A stretch of DNA of 64,000 nt from Cyanidiococcus yangmingshanensis (GCA_013995675.1 VWRR01000013.1:124001-188000), one strand, 5' to 3'; shown: positions 29,674 to 40,774, counted from the stretch's first letter. A program made the numbers and translations. The notes: generated by a model not told the origin, from the letters alone.

Positions 29674-30238
29674 ACTCCATCCAAGCCTTTGAAGGAAACG
29701 AATTACTTGCAGTAGTTCCTCGGATATGATAATTGAAGATTTGCTATGAGCGCAAGTACATCTCGGGTCTTATGCTAGTGGCCTCGGCGGAATGAAGTCT
29801 CGTTAGAAGAACATTTTTTGTGAAACTCCAGGACTGAGTCTTGTTTCAAGAGGACAGGGGAGTCTTTCGCAGAACGCGAACCGTAATTCGCTCCGATAAA
29901 AATGGACATTGCAGTTCCGAGTGATGCGTTCCAAACGGAACAAACTACTGATGAACTGAGGGATGAGAGCAATGTTCCACGAGGACAGAATGCCAGGCCG
30001 AATCGCACATGTCGCTCTCGGCTGCCTATTCCTTTATCGTTGCTCATTCGAGCGACTCTACTAATGAATTTTCCAGGGCTCCATTCGCTCAATAGGGAGC
30101 TAGCTAGTGGGCATCGGTCCGATACTCCTGCGGTGGGAGAAAGTGGCTCGCACTGAGCACCCGGCCTCAGCCACACCGTATCGCTTCTGCGCCGCGACCG
30201 TCTGCAGGGGCTGTAGAGCGATCTTTGTTTACAAAAAC
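29674..30238. other. Upstream region of LMW phosphatase gene
   Basis: No supportable gene. A minus-strand frame at 29775-30308 is antisense to the phosphatase leader and lacks motifs. Confidence 0.4.
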
Positions 30239-31027
30239 ATGTTCGCTGGCCGTTTCGTCTGCACTCTGGGTTTTGAGTTTCGTCCTTGTGTGAGGAAATA
30301 TTTCTCAAGTGCCAGTGCTGCCGTTCGAGCGAAGCATAGTGCCGTCGCGAACCCTTGTGGCAGATTTACTCGGAGCGGCTTTACATCCGAAAGACAATCT
30401 CGCGTGTGCGTCCCGTCGAAGTGTGCGACTTTTTCGTCGACTATGAGCTCGACTGGCAACAACGAGGGGGGAAACGCGCACAAGTTTTCCATACTTACGG
30501 TTTGTTTGGGCAACCTTTGCCGATCACCTGCTGCTGAGGCAATCTTGAAGAAGAAGATACATGAGAGTGGACTTGAGCAGCTCGTTTCTGTGGACTCCTG
30601 CGGTACGGGCGGAGGCAATCCGAACTGGTATGTAGAAAACGGTTGGAGCTATCATGAAGGGGATAGGGCAGACTCACGGATGATCAGAATTGCAGCTGAG
30701 CGAAATCTCAAAATTGACTCGATATCCCGACCGATGAAACCAGCTGACTTGGAAAATTTTGATCTCATTGTTGTGATGGATGCTGAGAACGAGAGCGAAG
30801 TACAGAAGGCAGCATCATACTGGGGGAAAAAATATGCGGAGCTGGCCAAACATAAAGTGCAACGAATCACGAAGTACTGCAAGCGTTCTGGGGGTGTTAC
30901 CGAGGTGCCCGACCCCTGGTACAATGGAGGCGACAGTATGCGGCGTGTCCTTGACATCCTTGAGAACGCATGCGACGGACTTTTTGAAGCAGTCAGGAAC
31001 CAGATTTCGCAAGCAGAGCGCAAGTAA
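30239..31027 (+). CDS. Low-molecular-weight protein tyrosine phosphatase with N-terminal targeting extension
   Basis: This cysteine-dependent phosphatase acts on phosphotyrosine or small phosphoesters. The P-loop VCLGNLCRSPAAEAI (CX5R followed by S) starts about residue 85, and the general-acid loop VPDPWYNGG lies about 45 residues from the end (family: DPY/W). The catalytic domain is complete at about 165 residues. The first 75 residues (MFAGRFVCTLGFEFRPCVRK then Ser/Ala/Arg-rich) contain no acidic cluster and look like a plastid or mitochondrial presequence with the Phe-near-start feature of red-algal plastid targeting. ATG 30239 is the first in frame. An organellar LMW-PTP is unusual. A second ATG (MSSTGNNEGG) just before the domain could give a cytosolic form. 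Confidence 0.88.
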   Translation: MFAGRFVCTLGFEFRPCVRKYFSSASAAVRAKHSAVANPCGRFTRSGFTSERQSRVCVPSKCATFSSTMSSTGNNEGGNAHKFSILTVCLGNLCRSPAAEAILKKKIHESGLEQLVSVDSCGTGGGNPNWYVENGWSYHEGDRADSRMIRIAAERNLKIDSISRPMKPADLENFDLIVVMDAENESEVQKAASYWGKKYAELAKHKVQRITKYCKRSGGVTEVPDPWYNGGDSMRRVLDILENACDGLFEAVRNQISQAERK

Positions 31028-31779
31028 ACAGAAGGGCAACATCAGTGGTGCTAGAAAAATGAGTCTGTCGGGTATGAATATTGGAGTCCTTCACTTGTAG
31101 CGCGGATAGACTAAAGCTTTAACTCATGACTGCGAATTCTTCCAAGATTTTCCTGAGCATTTGCGCCCCGTTAGCGATAGCCTGATTGCGTGGACGAAAC
31201 CAGCCCTCTGACAGAAAAGCGCGTTTTGAAACTATCTCAATGATTCACGGAAGTGGTGACAATCGTTTGGACGTTCAGAAGCTATTGAGCACTGGCTGGC
31301 TGCTTTACGAGTTCCAGGTTCTCAAACATTGTCTCCAAGTTTGGTGGCTCATTGATCTCTCAGATTTGCCGTGAATAGATGTGTGATGACTCTGCGAAGA
31401 GCAGCTTATTGGATATGGCAGACTAATTGGTATCACATCGGATCCGGTTTCAGGAAGGTCATCGAGTTCAGAATGAGCTTTGGGTAACCTGGTCGTTTGG
31501 GTTCTCTGCAGAGCGACTGGTTCTATGCAGTCCTTGCCTGAAGCACGAAGGCTTTTTTATGCAGCCGCCGATGGCTCCGGTAGCTTTTTATCTCTACACG
31601 CCAGATAATAACACGAAACTAGATCGCAATCATTAGCTTGCTTTAGCGGAGGGGCCGGAGGACGCGAAAACGTGTTCCCAAAGCGCTTTCGTGGCTTGTT
31701 TGCAATCTTCGCGCACTCTGTGCTTCCAGCCATGTACATCCGCATGTATCCCTCGGACTAGAAGTTCTCAACAGCCTGC
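31028..31779. other. Convergent spacer
   Basis: The 3' flanks of the phosphatase and permease genes. Only short frames without motifs. Confidence 0.5.
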
Positions 31780-33643
31780 TTATTCTGAGCGCTCCGTGAA
31801 CTCAAGAACCTCATCACCAAAGGATTCCGTCTCATCCTCCACATCCAGTGCAATGTCATCGAGCAAGTCAACCTGCTGAAACTCTGGTCGATCGCCATCT
31901 AGCTCATGCATATCTCCTGCTGAGATACTTGGTCGATGCTTCTGCATCGACTGCCTTCGCGACGGATCGTCTGACTCAACAGATACATCTGTCGGACCAC
32001 TGCCACGCCAGCTTGAAGGAACAGGCAGCCACGAAATCTGGCGGCAAGATGTAACGTGTATGCGAATGCTTAAAGCCATAAACCGCATAAATGAAAAATC
32101 CAATGAGTATCCAGATCAGAAGAAGAAAAAGACCTGTGTGGCTTAATTGAAAGAGAAGTACAGTCGAGAAAAATGCACCGATGGCGGGAATCCAAGGAAC
32201 CATTGGACAGATGAACGCTGGGGGATCTGGTTCGCAAGCCAAAGGAACACGACCGAGCAGCAGCAGAGGAACGCCCGCTATGAATCCACCACCCAAAAGT
32301 GAGGTTATGCCCTCGTTTCCAACACGCCAGATCAAAGCGCAGAGCGTAAAACTCACAAGAAGCAGAGTAAGCAGCCCACCAGAGTCACGACCGTGACCGC
32401 TAACAATCAATCGCGTACGGATAAGTGAGACACATACAGCCGTGTAGGCGATCAACGTGCCACCGCTTATCATATCCGCTAGGCTGTGGAGTGGAAATAA
32501 CAGAGCTACCACAGCAAGTCCGATGCCACACAAGATTGTGGCAGCCCGCGGTGTGCTTCCAGCTCCACTGAGCTCACCAAAAATCTCTGGTAGGAGGCCA
32601 TCCCTAGACATCGCCACGAAGAGCCGAGGCTGGGCAAGCAATGCTACTATCGCTGTGTTCTGGAGCCCAATAACTGTTCCAATCGAGACAATCTTAGCAA
32701 ATGTTGTGCTGCCAGCGTACTCAAATGCTCCAGCAAACGATGCGCTCTCAGACAATTCCGAATACGGTTGAATGCCAGTGATGATAACAGAGGCCAGCGC
32801 ACAGATACCTGAGACGATTGCGAGGCTGATCATCATTGCACGTGGTACATTGCGCGATGGAGAGTGGGCCTCTTCCGCAACGGTGGCGACCTCATCGAAG
32901 CCCACATAAGCAAAAAATAGGGATGAAGATCCCAGAACCACAGATCGCCATCCATGCGGCATGAAAGGGACCCAGTTCGCAGGTCGCACAAGGTGAGAAC
33001 CGAAAACGAAAACGGCTAGTATGACCACACCAAAAACTACCGTTGAAATGCCAACGATATAGCGCCCTTCGCGCAAACCGGAAGCAAGCAAAATGGTCAG
33101 GACTAAAATGAACAGCGCCCCCAAAAAAGAGAGGCCGCTATCTGAGATATCACTGGTGGAAGACAGCGAAAGTCCATGTCTTACATAAGCCGCCCAAGAA
33201 CGCGCGATCGCAGCGCTGGCGATTCCATACTCGAGCGAAAGGCACCAGCCCACGATAAATGCACAGAGCTCGCCCAATGCTGTGTACGAGAAAGAATACG
33301 CGCTACCGCAGGATGGGACTCGAGATACCATCTCCGCGTACGACAAACCAACCAGCGCACAGACCCCAGCGGCAAAAAGAAACGATACGCTGACTGCTGG
33401 GCCCACCTCGTTTCGTGCGACTCTACCCAACAGAAAGAACAGACCAGCTCCAAGGGTACCAGACACTCCAATCGCGACAAGGTCAGTTAAGGTCAACACA
33501 CGTGCACTCTCGGGATGGGCACGGCTCGTCTCAGCGTTAAGTTGGCTGATTGGTTTACGTCGAAAAGAAGACTGGTAAAGTTCGGAGCTTAGTCGAAGTA
33601 GTCCTTCGAGACGACCTTGAGTTAGTCCACCGCTCGTCTCCAT
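31780..33643 (-). CDS. APC-superfamily amino-acid permease (cationic amino-acid transporter type)
   Basis: The frame from ATG 33643 encodes a 12-14-helix amino-acid/polyamine/organocation permease. LTLTDLVAIGVSGTLGAGLF is the APC first-helix signature. SYAEMVSRVPSCGSAYSFSY is the CAT/APC helix-3 motif, and SLFFAYVGFDEVATVAEEA matches the CAT family conserved FxGFD element. The frame ends at 31976 after PPDFVAACSF. In the next frame an acidic, Ser-rich tail (SVESDDPSRRQSM through to the stop at 31780) looks like genuine protein, so I extend the gene across a probable one-base shift near 32000-32040. If there is no shift, the protein ends at 31976. Substrate is unknown. It is transcribed divergently from the SF3B4-like gene, 181 bases away. 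Confidence 0.88.
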
Positions 33644-33824
33644 GGTACTAGCCCTTCTGAGCAGCGACGCCCCAGACTTTTCAGTACACTGCGTTCAAGT
33701 CGCAGCCGTTTCTCCACCAAAACACGCTCGGCGGGCGCGCAAAGGCTGAAATTCATGACTGTAGCGGTGAACTGACGATTGACCTGCAAACGCTGTGAAA
33801 AAGCGTCCAGGTACAAAAGACTCA

Positions 33825-34250
33825 ATGTCTTCAGATTTCGCTCCTTTGCCTGACGTTTGTGGAGTCGCTGCATTCTCACAGGGAGTAAGGCACACAAGTA
33901 ATCCCGATCATACTATTTTTGTTTCAGGTCTGTGCTTAGAGGCTCCGACCACGCCCGGTGACGGCCTACCGACAGAGACAGCGTTTTTGGAGCGGCTCCT
34001 TGCCGAGCTCTTTACGCAGCTAGCACCTGTTCGTCGAGTAAGTGTACCACGCGATCGAATAACCGGCCGACCGCTAGGAAATTACGCGTTCGTCGAGTTT
34101 TACGAAGCAAAGGACGCATCATTTGCAGCAGCTGTCACGAACGGAATTTTCTTCAGGGGACAAGCGCTGCAGACCCGTGGGCCAGACTTGCTGCCGAGCC
34201 TCGAGGGTAGTCAGTCTGAGGTGAAATCTCAAGAACGAGTTTCGAACTAA
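33825..34250 (+). CDS. SF3B4-like single-RRM RNA-binding protein
   Basis: SF3B4 (yeast Hsh49) is a U2 snRNP SF3b subunit near the branch site. The RRM spans most of the 141 residues: RNP2 IFVSGL (about residue 33) and RNP1 NYAFVEF (about 88). The stretch LLAELFTQLAPVRRVSVPRD and the following RITGRP...GNYAFVEF closely track SF3B4 RRM1 (LLWELFLQAGPVVN, KDRVTGQ). A 14-residue insertion after RNP2 (APTTPGDGLPTETA) is unusual. The second RRM and Pro-rich tail of SF3B4 are absent, and no continuation is visible in other frames downstream. ATG 33825 was chosen because the frame begins with a GTG upstream. Other single-RRM proteins remain possible. Confidence 0.6.
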   Translation: MSSDFAPLPDVCGVAAFSQGVRHTSNPDHTIFVSGLCLEAPTTPGDGLPTETAFLERLLAELFTQLAPVRRVSVPRDRITGRPLGNYAFVEFYEAKDASFAAAVTNGIFFRGQALQTRGPDLLPSLEGSQSEVKSQERVSN

Positions 34251-35302
34251 GTCGACGTAGCGGGGCTCCTCTAGCATTCCGCATGCGCACGGTGCTGGTA
34301 TCCCATTCAGGATTCTGGTGTCGCTCATTGCGAAGAGAGTCAAAAACTTCGTTCAGCGCATTCTAGGTGTTTTCTCCTATTGAAGCGTAGGTTGCCAATG
34401 ACGCATGGCTAAAAAGCCCAAAATAGACACGTGCGTGGCCACTGCCCTTGAGCAGTGCTTTCCTTGTCGAGTCTGCATTCCGTGGCGTCGAAGACAAGAC
34501 CACGAGGCAAACGGAGACATCCTGGGATCTGAGAGGATAGACTTTAGGGATAGGATGGCCTGAATCTGCCCGTGTCACAGAGCGTTTTACATTCGCAAAT
34601 TTTCTATCTCTACCTAAAAGCCAAGATTTGCCGTGAGCATTCTGATGCCCCCAGACGATGGAAAATGCCAAAGGCCCCGAGCTGTTTTACGGAACAATAC
34701 TGACAAATTCTCTATTTCGGTGCGCGCCGGGTTCTGAAGGCTTCAGGTATCTGCTCGTAGGCTTTCGCTGTTCCTTGAACGCTAGTCGAGAATATAGCAC
34801 ATCCGCAGTGCTCACTGAGTGTCCCGCAGCTGCTGCAGAGCATGCCTCAGTTCGGGATCACGAAATGTTGTTGCGATGGATGGAGTAGACGGATTACATC
34901 GTTATTATAGAGACGTTCTCTCGGTCGCGCCACTTCCTTAGGGGTGTAATCCACCAACGCGGCGCTGCCATCAGCTCGGCGGAAGTGCTCATGGAGCAAA
35001 GTGACGCATCATTTCAGGCCTCTGGCGGTGTGGCTTGCGGGAGGTACAAAAAGTACATATAATTTCCGGGGCATCTCAAAGAGGAATTCATTCGCTGCAA
35101 AAATTTTGCCCGGGCGTGTATGTCGAGAGTAAGACGTATACCCAAGTGTCATCCTCATCAGACAGCCTGGTGGCCAGCGTGGATGTTTCATAAAACAGTA
35201 TGATCTCGGTTTTACATCTCCACGAAGGCAATAGCAAGCCGCCTCGCAACTGTCGTTGTTAACAATCAGCCTACTTCGCATTTGGAGACGCAGCAAGGTC
35301 AT
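34251..35302. other. 1-kb convergent spacer, no gene supported
   Basis: Small frames at 34363-34671 (-) and 34658-34888 (+, ATG start, 76 residues) have no recognised domain. A minus-strand frame immediately after the cornichon stop (35009-35302) is in frame with it and starts TGA-ATG, but is not conserved-looking. Confidence 0.4.
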
Positions 35303-35780
35303 TCAGACGGTAGTTCCCGGCGCTATATCAAATCGAAAGTCTGTACCCAGCTTGCTCCCTTGAGTGGAGAAGTGTATGAGGAAGTAAACAAAGCTGTAGA
35401 GAAGATAGAAAAAGATCAAGGCAAAGAAGCCTAGTTTCAGCTGACTTTCTTTCCTCGTCAAGGGTAGCACGTTAAACACGCTCGTGCTCTCGAAAAGGTG
35501 TCTTCGATCCAGCCAGCGTTTCAAGTTCATGTACACTAACGGAATGTTAATCAGGGCGGCTTTCCAGTATCCACCGAGAAAGAGCAGAGTACAGAGACCC
35601 AGGTGCGCGCCGTACTCCGGGAGAACAAGTTTGTTCACATTTTCGCAGAACTCGATTGGATTAATGTAGTCCTAGCTCCAAATCTTTGCACAAAATTAGG
35701 GACATTATATTCGTGAATATGACACCAATGGTTAGTAGGAAGCAAGCCAACCAGAAGAGCACCTTAACGAATAGTAACAT
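35303..35780 (-). CDS. Cornichon/Erv14 ER-export cargo receptor (one frameshift)
   Basis: Cornichon proteins are small three- or four-helix membrane proteins that recruit cargo into COPII vesicles at the ER. ATG 35780 gives MLLFVKVLFWLACFLLTIGV (helix 1), then SLILCKDLEL. After one extra base this continues with DYINPIEFCENVNKLVLPEY, the family's most conserved block, then LINIPLVYMNLKRWL and HLFESTSVFNVL. The extra base is one of the CC pair at 35671-35672 (plus strand); dropping it joins DLEL to DYINP. The downstream part alone would start inside the conserved block. Total is about 158 residues, normal for the family. It diverges from WDR12 across 97 bases. Confidence 0.92.
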
Positions 35781-35877
35781 TCTGCTCCTGCTGACCGACA
35801 AACCTGTGTGCGAAGCGAAACCGATTGCCATCGCCGTCCACCATCTCTCTACAAACCAGCGGTTCTCGCCCTTAGTT
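35781..35877. promoter_or_regulatory. 97-bp bidirectional promoter cornichon / WDR12
   Basis: Only 97 bases separate the two diverging ATGs, so promoter elements and both leaders must be shared or very short. No specific motif is evident. Confidence 0.5.
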
Positions 35878-37735
35878 ATGACAAAGGCGACAGATAGTCT
35901 CCAGATCCGCCTCTGGACAAGTCTCAGGGAGCCAATTTATGCAGCGGCAAATGGAGTGGAGGTCAGCGTCCCCATCACTTTTGGTCGTAGAAACCTTGAG
36001 TGCATTCTCAAGGAGCTTTTGGGCGCAGAGGAAAAACGAGTCGGGAAGAAAGGACGACTCTTTCGATTTTGATTTTATTGTCCTGGAAGCGCCTCCTGTG
36101 ATCGGTTCAGGTGTAGAGAAGGTCAGAGAAAGGCCGTTGCACCACGGAAGTCTGCTACGAGCTCCACTGGGGAAGTTCTGTGAACGACGTGGCATACCAT
36201 TCGAAAAAGTATTGCATATCGAATATTTCCTGCGGGCGCCTGAGCCCAAACAAAAGATTTTACTTCCCGGCTTAGCGGAGGAGGCCAACTGGATATGGAG
36301 CTTGACGTGTTTCAAGAGAGCCTCTCCGGATTTGGATAGCTGTGCTGAACTTGTGGCATACTATGGCCTTCAAGGACGGGGAGGAGTGCTGAAACTAGAC
36401 CCCCGAACAGGCGACATATCGAGCCGCTTCATTCTAGATGGCATAATACCAAGAGAGCAGATCCGAGCGCTTGCATGGTGTGTGAACTCTGAGGGAAAGC
36501 TGAGCTGCTCAGATTGCGAGACAGGCTCAGGGGCTCTGTCAAGCGAGGCCCTGAAACATTCGCTGACTAGTAACCGTCTGGAGAGGCGCTCCTCCAAGCG
36601 GATCAGATCCGAGAGAGGCTCAGCTACAGAGAAATCATCATGCTCATTTCGAGCAAAGAGTTATGAAGAGCACGAAAGTTTGCAACGGAGCGAGCGCTCC
36701 AAGAAGAAGAGCGAGTTCGGAGTCGAGGATATGTCTATCAGCATGAAGAGAGAGCAGAGCTGCGCGTTCCTGAAACCAACAGAGCATCTCGTCGCTGGTA
36801 CTCTTGGAGGGAATATATACTTACTCTCACCTTACCATGAAGGGGTAAAGTATTCGCCATTGATGCTCTCAGATGCGCAGCAGCAAGGCGAGAGTGCATA
36901 TGGCGGCGGCCCGCAGAGAGCCGCGATCGAATGCATTGACGTCGGAGCTGATGGTCGATTTGTTGCGACCGGCGATGCGAGCGGAAATCTGTCTGTATTG
37001 ATTTGGGATCTAGTGTCGACTTCAGAGCACCGTCAGGTTGAAATCGGGAGAGGAACTGTTGCGCACGTTTCCGAGAACATGCCATCCCGAGCAATAGTTC
37101 GGTCTGCAACAGCCTTACATGGGCACGCTCTAGGGTGTCCTGTTCGGAGCCTTCGCTGGTGGTCCCCGGGTCATTCCGGCGCCCATTCAATTTGCAGTGC
37201 CTCGTGGGACGGATCCGTTCGTTTATGGGATGTGGAGAAATCCATATGCACATTTGAGGCGTCTTTGCCGGGCACAAGGCCGAACGCTCTCGCAGTCAGA
37301 AAGGCGGTCTTAACTGATCACTCATCCAATGATGTCTTCGTTGCAGGGTGCGTTGATAGTAGTTTGCGCCTGATTGATCCGCGAGGTATGTCGTCAGGGA
37401 GGCTGCTAGGTGCTACTTTAAATGGGTCGCATGGAGGGGCAGTTGTCTCAGATGTCGTATGGATCGAACGAGAGTCTGAGCCGAACCGACAGTTGGGTCT
37501 ACACGAGTGGCTCACTGCCTCTGTGGGTTACGACGGAGCGCTCCGGATCTGGGATTGGCGATGCGTCTCGACTGGATCCAAGTTTCATAACAAATCATCC
37601 GCAATGATCTGGGAAAGGCTCAATGCGCATGGAGGAAAGCCGATTTTAAGAACCAGCACCCCAGGCAAAAACGCTTGCTTGTTCACTGGTGGTGCAGACG
37701 GATCTGTTCAACAATTCAGTTTGGCTTTTCGCTGA
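35878..37735 (+). CDS. YTM1: WDR12/YTM1 ribosome-biogenesis WD40 protein (one frameshift)
   Basis: Ytm1/WDR12 joins Erb1 and Nop7 in the PeBoW complex for 60S subunit maturation. The NLE domain binds the Rea1 MIDAS domain. ATG 35878 opens MTKATDSLQIRLWT, then VSVPITFGRRNLECILKELL (NLE start). Near 36050 the match moves one frame to FDFIVLEAPP and SLLRAPLGKFCERRGIPFEKVLHIEY (NLE end, with the family's EKVLxIEY). A WD40 propeller follows, with repeats ending in RLWDVE, RLIDPRG and RIWDWR. A basic low-complexity insertion (about residues 250-310, RSSKRIRSERG) interrupts early blades. The last blade is at the very end (FTGGADGSVQQF). Size is about 617 residues, longer than yeast Ytm1 (460) because of the insertion. 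Confidence 0.85.
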
Positions 37736-37751
37736 TTTGGATGCTTTGCAC

Positions 37752-38511
37752 TCAGGTGTAGATGCCGAGACGTTTGAAAAGAGCAACTTTTTGTTCATGG
37801 CGAATGTGTGTCCTTGGTCCGATGCACGGTATGATGCCCACTTCGGTGGCAGCAGCGAGCATTTCATCGAAATCAACCTCGTATTCTTCTGCGAGTTCCT
37901 CTAAGGTCTCGTCTGTGTAACAATCGAGGACGTCCTTCGCGACAAACGCCATATAATCGGTCGAGAAGCTCCTGTATTTCTTCTTCAGATGCATTCAGAT
38001 CTGCGAGGGTATCGGAGAGGCGGATAGGGAGCTCTATACCGATATCTACAAGCACTTCAATAAGCCACTCAGGAGGAAGGCGATAGTCTTCAGCGAGCTC
38101 CGCGATAGAGTAAACAGATATGTCGTACATTCTGTCTTCTTCGGGTCGCTTTTTGGGCTTAGCTACTGACTTTGCGTCACGATTGCGTTCAGCTAATTCC
38201 AGTTCTCGTTGCCAGTCCGCACCCGCGTAGTCCACAAACTCGCGCATCGTCGGGGGCAGGAACTCTTTCAGATCAGGAGCGTGTCCCTCTACATCAGGAG
38301 CTTGAGCTTTAGGAGTGCTGGAACTGACAGGAAAGCTTTCGTTCTGACGTCGATCGGGTTCTTTTTTCGCCCTGGCTACGAGGCGGGACCGACACCCAAA
38401 CGTTGCAACTCGAGGGCAGCTTGTTCGACGAAGTTCAACCGGCGTGCAGCTGCTCGCTGAAACACCAGAACGCCACCGAGAGCTCAACAATACGAAATAG
38501 AAGCCAAACAT
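37752..38511 (-). CDS. Plastid-targeted protein with two related helical repeats, unknown
   Basis: ATG 38511 gives MFGFYFVLLSSRWRSGVSAS, a Phe- and Ser/Arg-rich presequence followed by a basic/Ser segment, consistent with red-algal plastid targeting. The mature part has a DYAGADW block, then two copies of a helical module: VYSIAELAEDYRLPPEWLIE...VDIGIELPI, and, one frame over, CYTDETLEELAEEYEVDFDE...EVGIIPCI. The repeat spacing (T/S-x-x-ELAE-x-Y ... GI) resembles IF2-N-like or XRE-type small helix bundles. I do not know the function. A one-base shift near 37965 connects the two modules. The alternative frame in front of the second module has no stop close by, so the exact site is uncertain. 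It converges with WDR12: only 16 bases separate the stops. Confidence 0.6.
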
Positions 38512-39668
38512 GGACTCACACAATTGTAGAGGAGTTCTCAAGAAAGCAGATCAATCGTGCTCCAACAGACGGCTACGAGCCTTTACATAGAGCTGCCGCC
38601 AAAACGCGGCTTCGAGCCAAAGAGAATGGACTGATTTCGATAGATGCGATCACGCGCAGGAATCCTTAGACATGCGCGGCAGTAAGTCCTAGCAATGATG
38701 CACGGGAGGATTCCTTACTTATATCTGAGCAATCCCCAGGAGAAATTGCGACATCGCAAAAATCACTGAGCACTCGATAGGAACTGGTAGGAGTAGCTAA
38801 GTTCTTCTTCTTCGAGAAGGAGAACAATCACGTTTTTCGGTCAAAGATTTTCAACAATAAGTATATAGCCGTTCAAATCAGCGAGACTGTAGAAACATGA
38901 TCACGGGAATACGCAAGTGCCTTAGCGGCGTTCTTCTGCAAACTCACGAACACTTCGAGCTACTCAATGTTCCAGTAAGATAGTTGAGCGATGCAAGAAC
39001 GCGGTGCTTTAATGAAACTAGTGATCGTTCTGGAAAGTTCGGAAAAGAAATAAGTGAACCAATTCAGCACATTGCGATGGAACTGGCTAGAGGATCATGT
39101 CATCAGGCGCTTATGCGCAGGTCGTCGCTTGCATTCTTCTTTTCTTCCAAAAATATTCTGGAACCTGAGATCCCTTTCTATCCATGCGTCCTGCTTTTTA
39201 TGGTGAAATGTGATCTTGAAAACTGAGTCAGAAAAAAGGACATTCTTTTGGCAAGAGGTAGCCGACCATCGACCGAGACAGTCAGCGTGCAAATCGTAAG
39301 GACACAAATAAGAGAATAAGGATCGAGACTGCTCATTCTCCTCTAAACCATTGCTGTACGTAACGCCAATCCGCTCACAAAGTTATCGAGCAAAAATTAA
39401 GTCATTCAGGCAGTAGCAAAACTCGCCACAATCGAGGTTACGGTTGAGCGCGAGCCGTGCTTCTTCTTCGACCTCATTCTAGGACTGGAATCTTGGAACG
39501 AAGCTTTAAGGCTGAGATTTCTTCAAGACTGCGCATCTCGACATGGCAGTGCTTTTCAAATAGATCCTCGGGTGCGCGAATCGCGTAAGACTGACACTGA
39601 AACGAATTGCGTCCATTGAATTTCGCACGGCGGGCTCGAAGCATATCTCAGCGCGATTTTCGATTTGA
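38512..39668. other. 1.15-kb spacer, no gene supported
   Basis: AT-rich stretch with only short frames (38984-39226 +). The right part is the 3' flank of the CDF-like gene. Confidence 0.5.
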
Positions 39669-40730
39669 TCATTCTAGATGCGTGTGATTGTGTATGATTG
39701 TCGTGTTCTGCAGCTGATGCTCCTCGCTTAGTTCCAAGACACACATATCTCGGGCGCAAAATTCCGAATTTCTTGAATTTTGGAACGAAGGACGAACCAT
39801 TTCTTCCCGTGATATCGCCATGATAGTAATATCATCAAGAAGCGCTTGTAAGTTATCTCTCGCGATTGACACGACCAACCGCTGATCGAGCTCTTCGCTC
39901 ACAGCTATGCATATTGCAGCCTCCCAGCGACCATGCGAATTCTCCCAGAAATAAGACCTGCGAAGCTCAAGACAGCCAGGTACAACAGCGATACGTTTTA
40001 AAGCGGTTTCAAGCTTTTTTGCGCGTGCACTCGGTAGCGCCATCAGAATAGGAAGAGAATTTCGCCACATGACTGCAATGGCAAGAGCAGCAGACGTTCC
40101 ACATGTCACGAGCGCTCTCAAGGCAGCAAACTTACATTCCAATGCTTCTTCTGCGCTGAATCCCGTCCATGAAAAACAAGTTACTTTCGTTCCCAACGAA
40201 TGGGCGAAGAAGGCCACCAGTGCAGCGGAAAAATTACCCATCGGTATTTTGGGCTGCTTGGCCCCTCTGGAGCCGAAAGATGCAAACAGGAGACACGTAA
40301 GGCCTACCACGATGCAAGCTACATCAATATAAATAAGATCGATGCTGGCTGCCGTCATTGAGTTAACTTCTTTTTCTTGTGGGCGGAGTATTTCTATCTC
40401 TATTAATCCGGCTATTCGCAAACATGAATCAAAAAGGACAAATAAAGCGAGAGAAAAACTAGCAACCAGTGTGCGATGAAAACGACATTCTTGCGCACCC
40501 GAATGCTGCTTAGGATAGCCAAAGAAAACTGTGCCCGACCAGAATACCAGATTGAGCAAAGACAGAGTGTTCGAGGCTACGGAGTTGCTTTTTTGGTTCG
40601 TGACGTATTTTCCTTGTAGAAGAATCGTGCGTAAGAAGGAAAAAGTTTGCAGAAATACGCACGTCAGAAGTGCCAGGGTCATCCAACACCGCTCTGTTAC
40701 TCGCGGGCCTTGGGGGCTGCCTCTCGCCAT
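39669..40730 (-). CDS. Multi-pass membrane protein resembling CDF/SLC30 (ZnT) cation transporters
   Basis: The intact frame from ATG 40730 encodes 353 residues. About six hydrophobic segments lie between residues 15 and 225. A soluble C-terminal domain follows, starting LETALKRIAVVPGCLELRR, then YFWENSHGRWEAAICIAVSE and LQALLDDITIMAI, the alpha-beta-beta-alpha-beta order of the CDF cytoplasmic domain. The paired His/Asp zinc site of transporting ZnTs (HxxxD in helices 2 and 5) is not evident; only FFAHSLGTK is present. It may therefore be a non-transporting partner like animal ZnT6, or a distant relative. Localisation is unknown. A short basic frame lies 44 bases upstream on the same strand. 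Confidence 0.55.
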   Translation of the reverse strand: MARGSPQGPRVTERCWMTLALLTCVFLQTFSFLRTILLQGKYVTNQKSNSVASNTLSLLNLVFWSGTVFFGYPKQHSGAQECRFHRTLVASFSLALFVLFDSCLRIAGLIEIEILRPQEKEVNSMTAASIDLIYIDVACIVVGLTCLLFASFGSRGAKQPKIPMGNFSAALVAFFAHSLGTKVTCFSWTGFSAEEALECKFAALRALVTCGTSAALAIAVMWRNSLPILMALPSARAKKLETALKRIAVVPGCLELRRSYFWENSHGRWEAAICIAVSEELDQRLVVSIARDNLQALLDDITIMAISREEMVRPSFQNSRNSEFCARDMCVLELSEEHQLQNTTIIHNHTHLE

Positions 40731-40774
40731 TCGCTGTCGTTAAAGCGTGACTCGAATCGGGAACGGCGCCCGCC

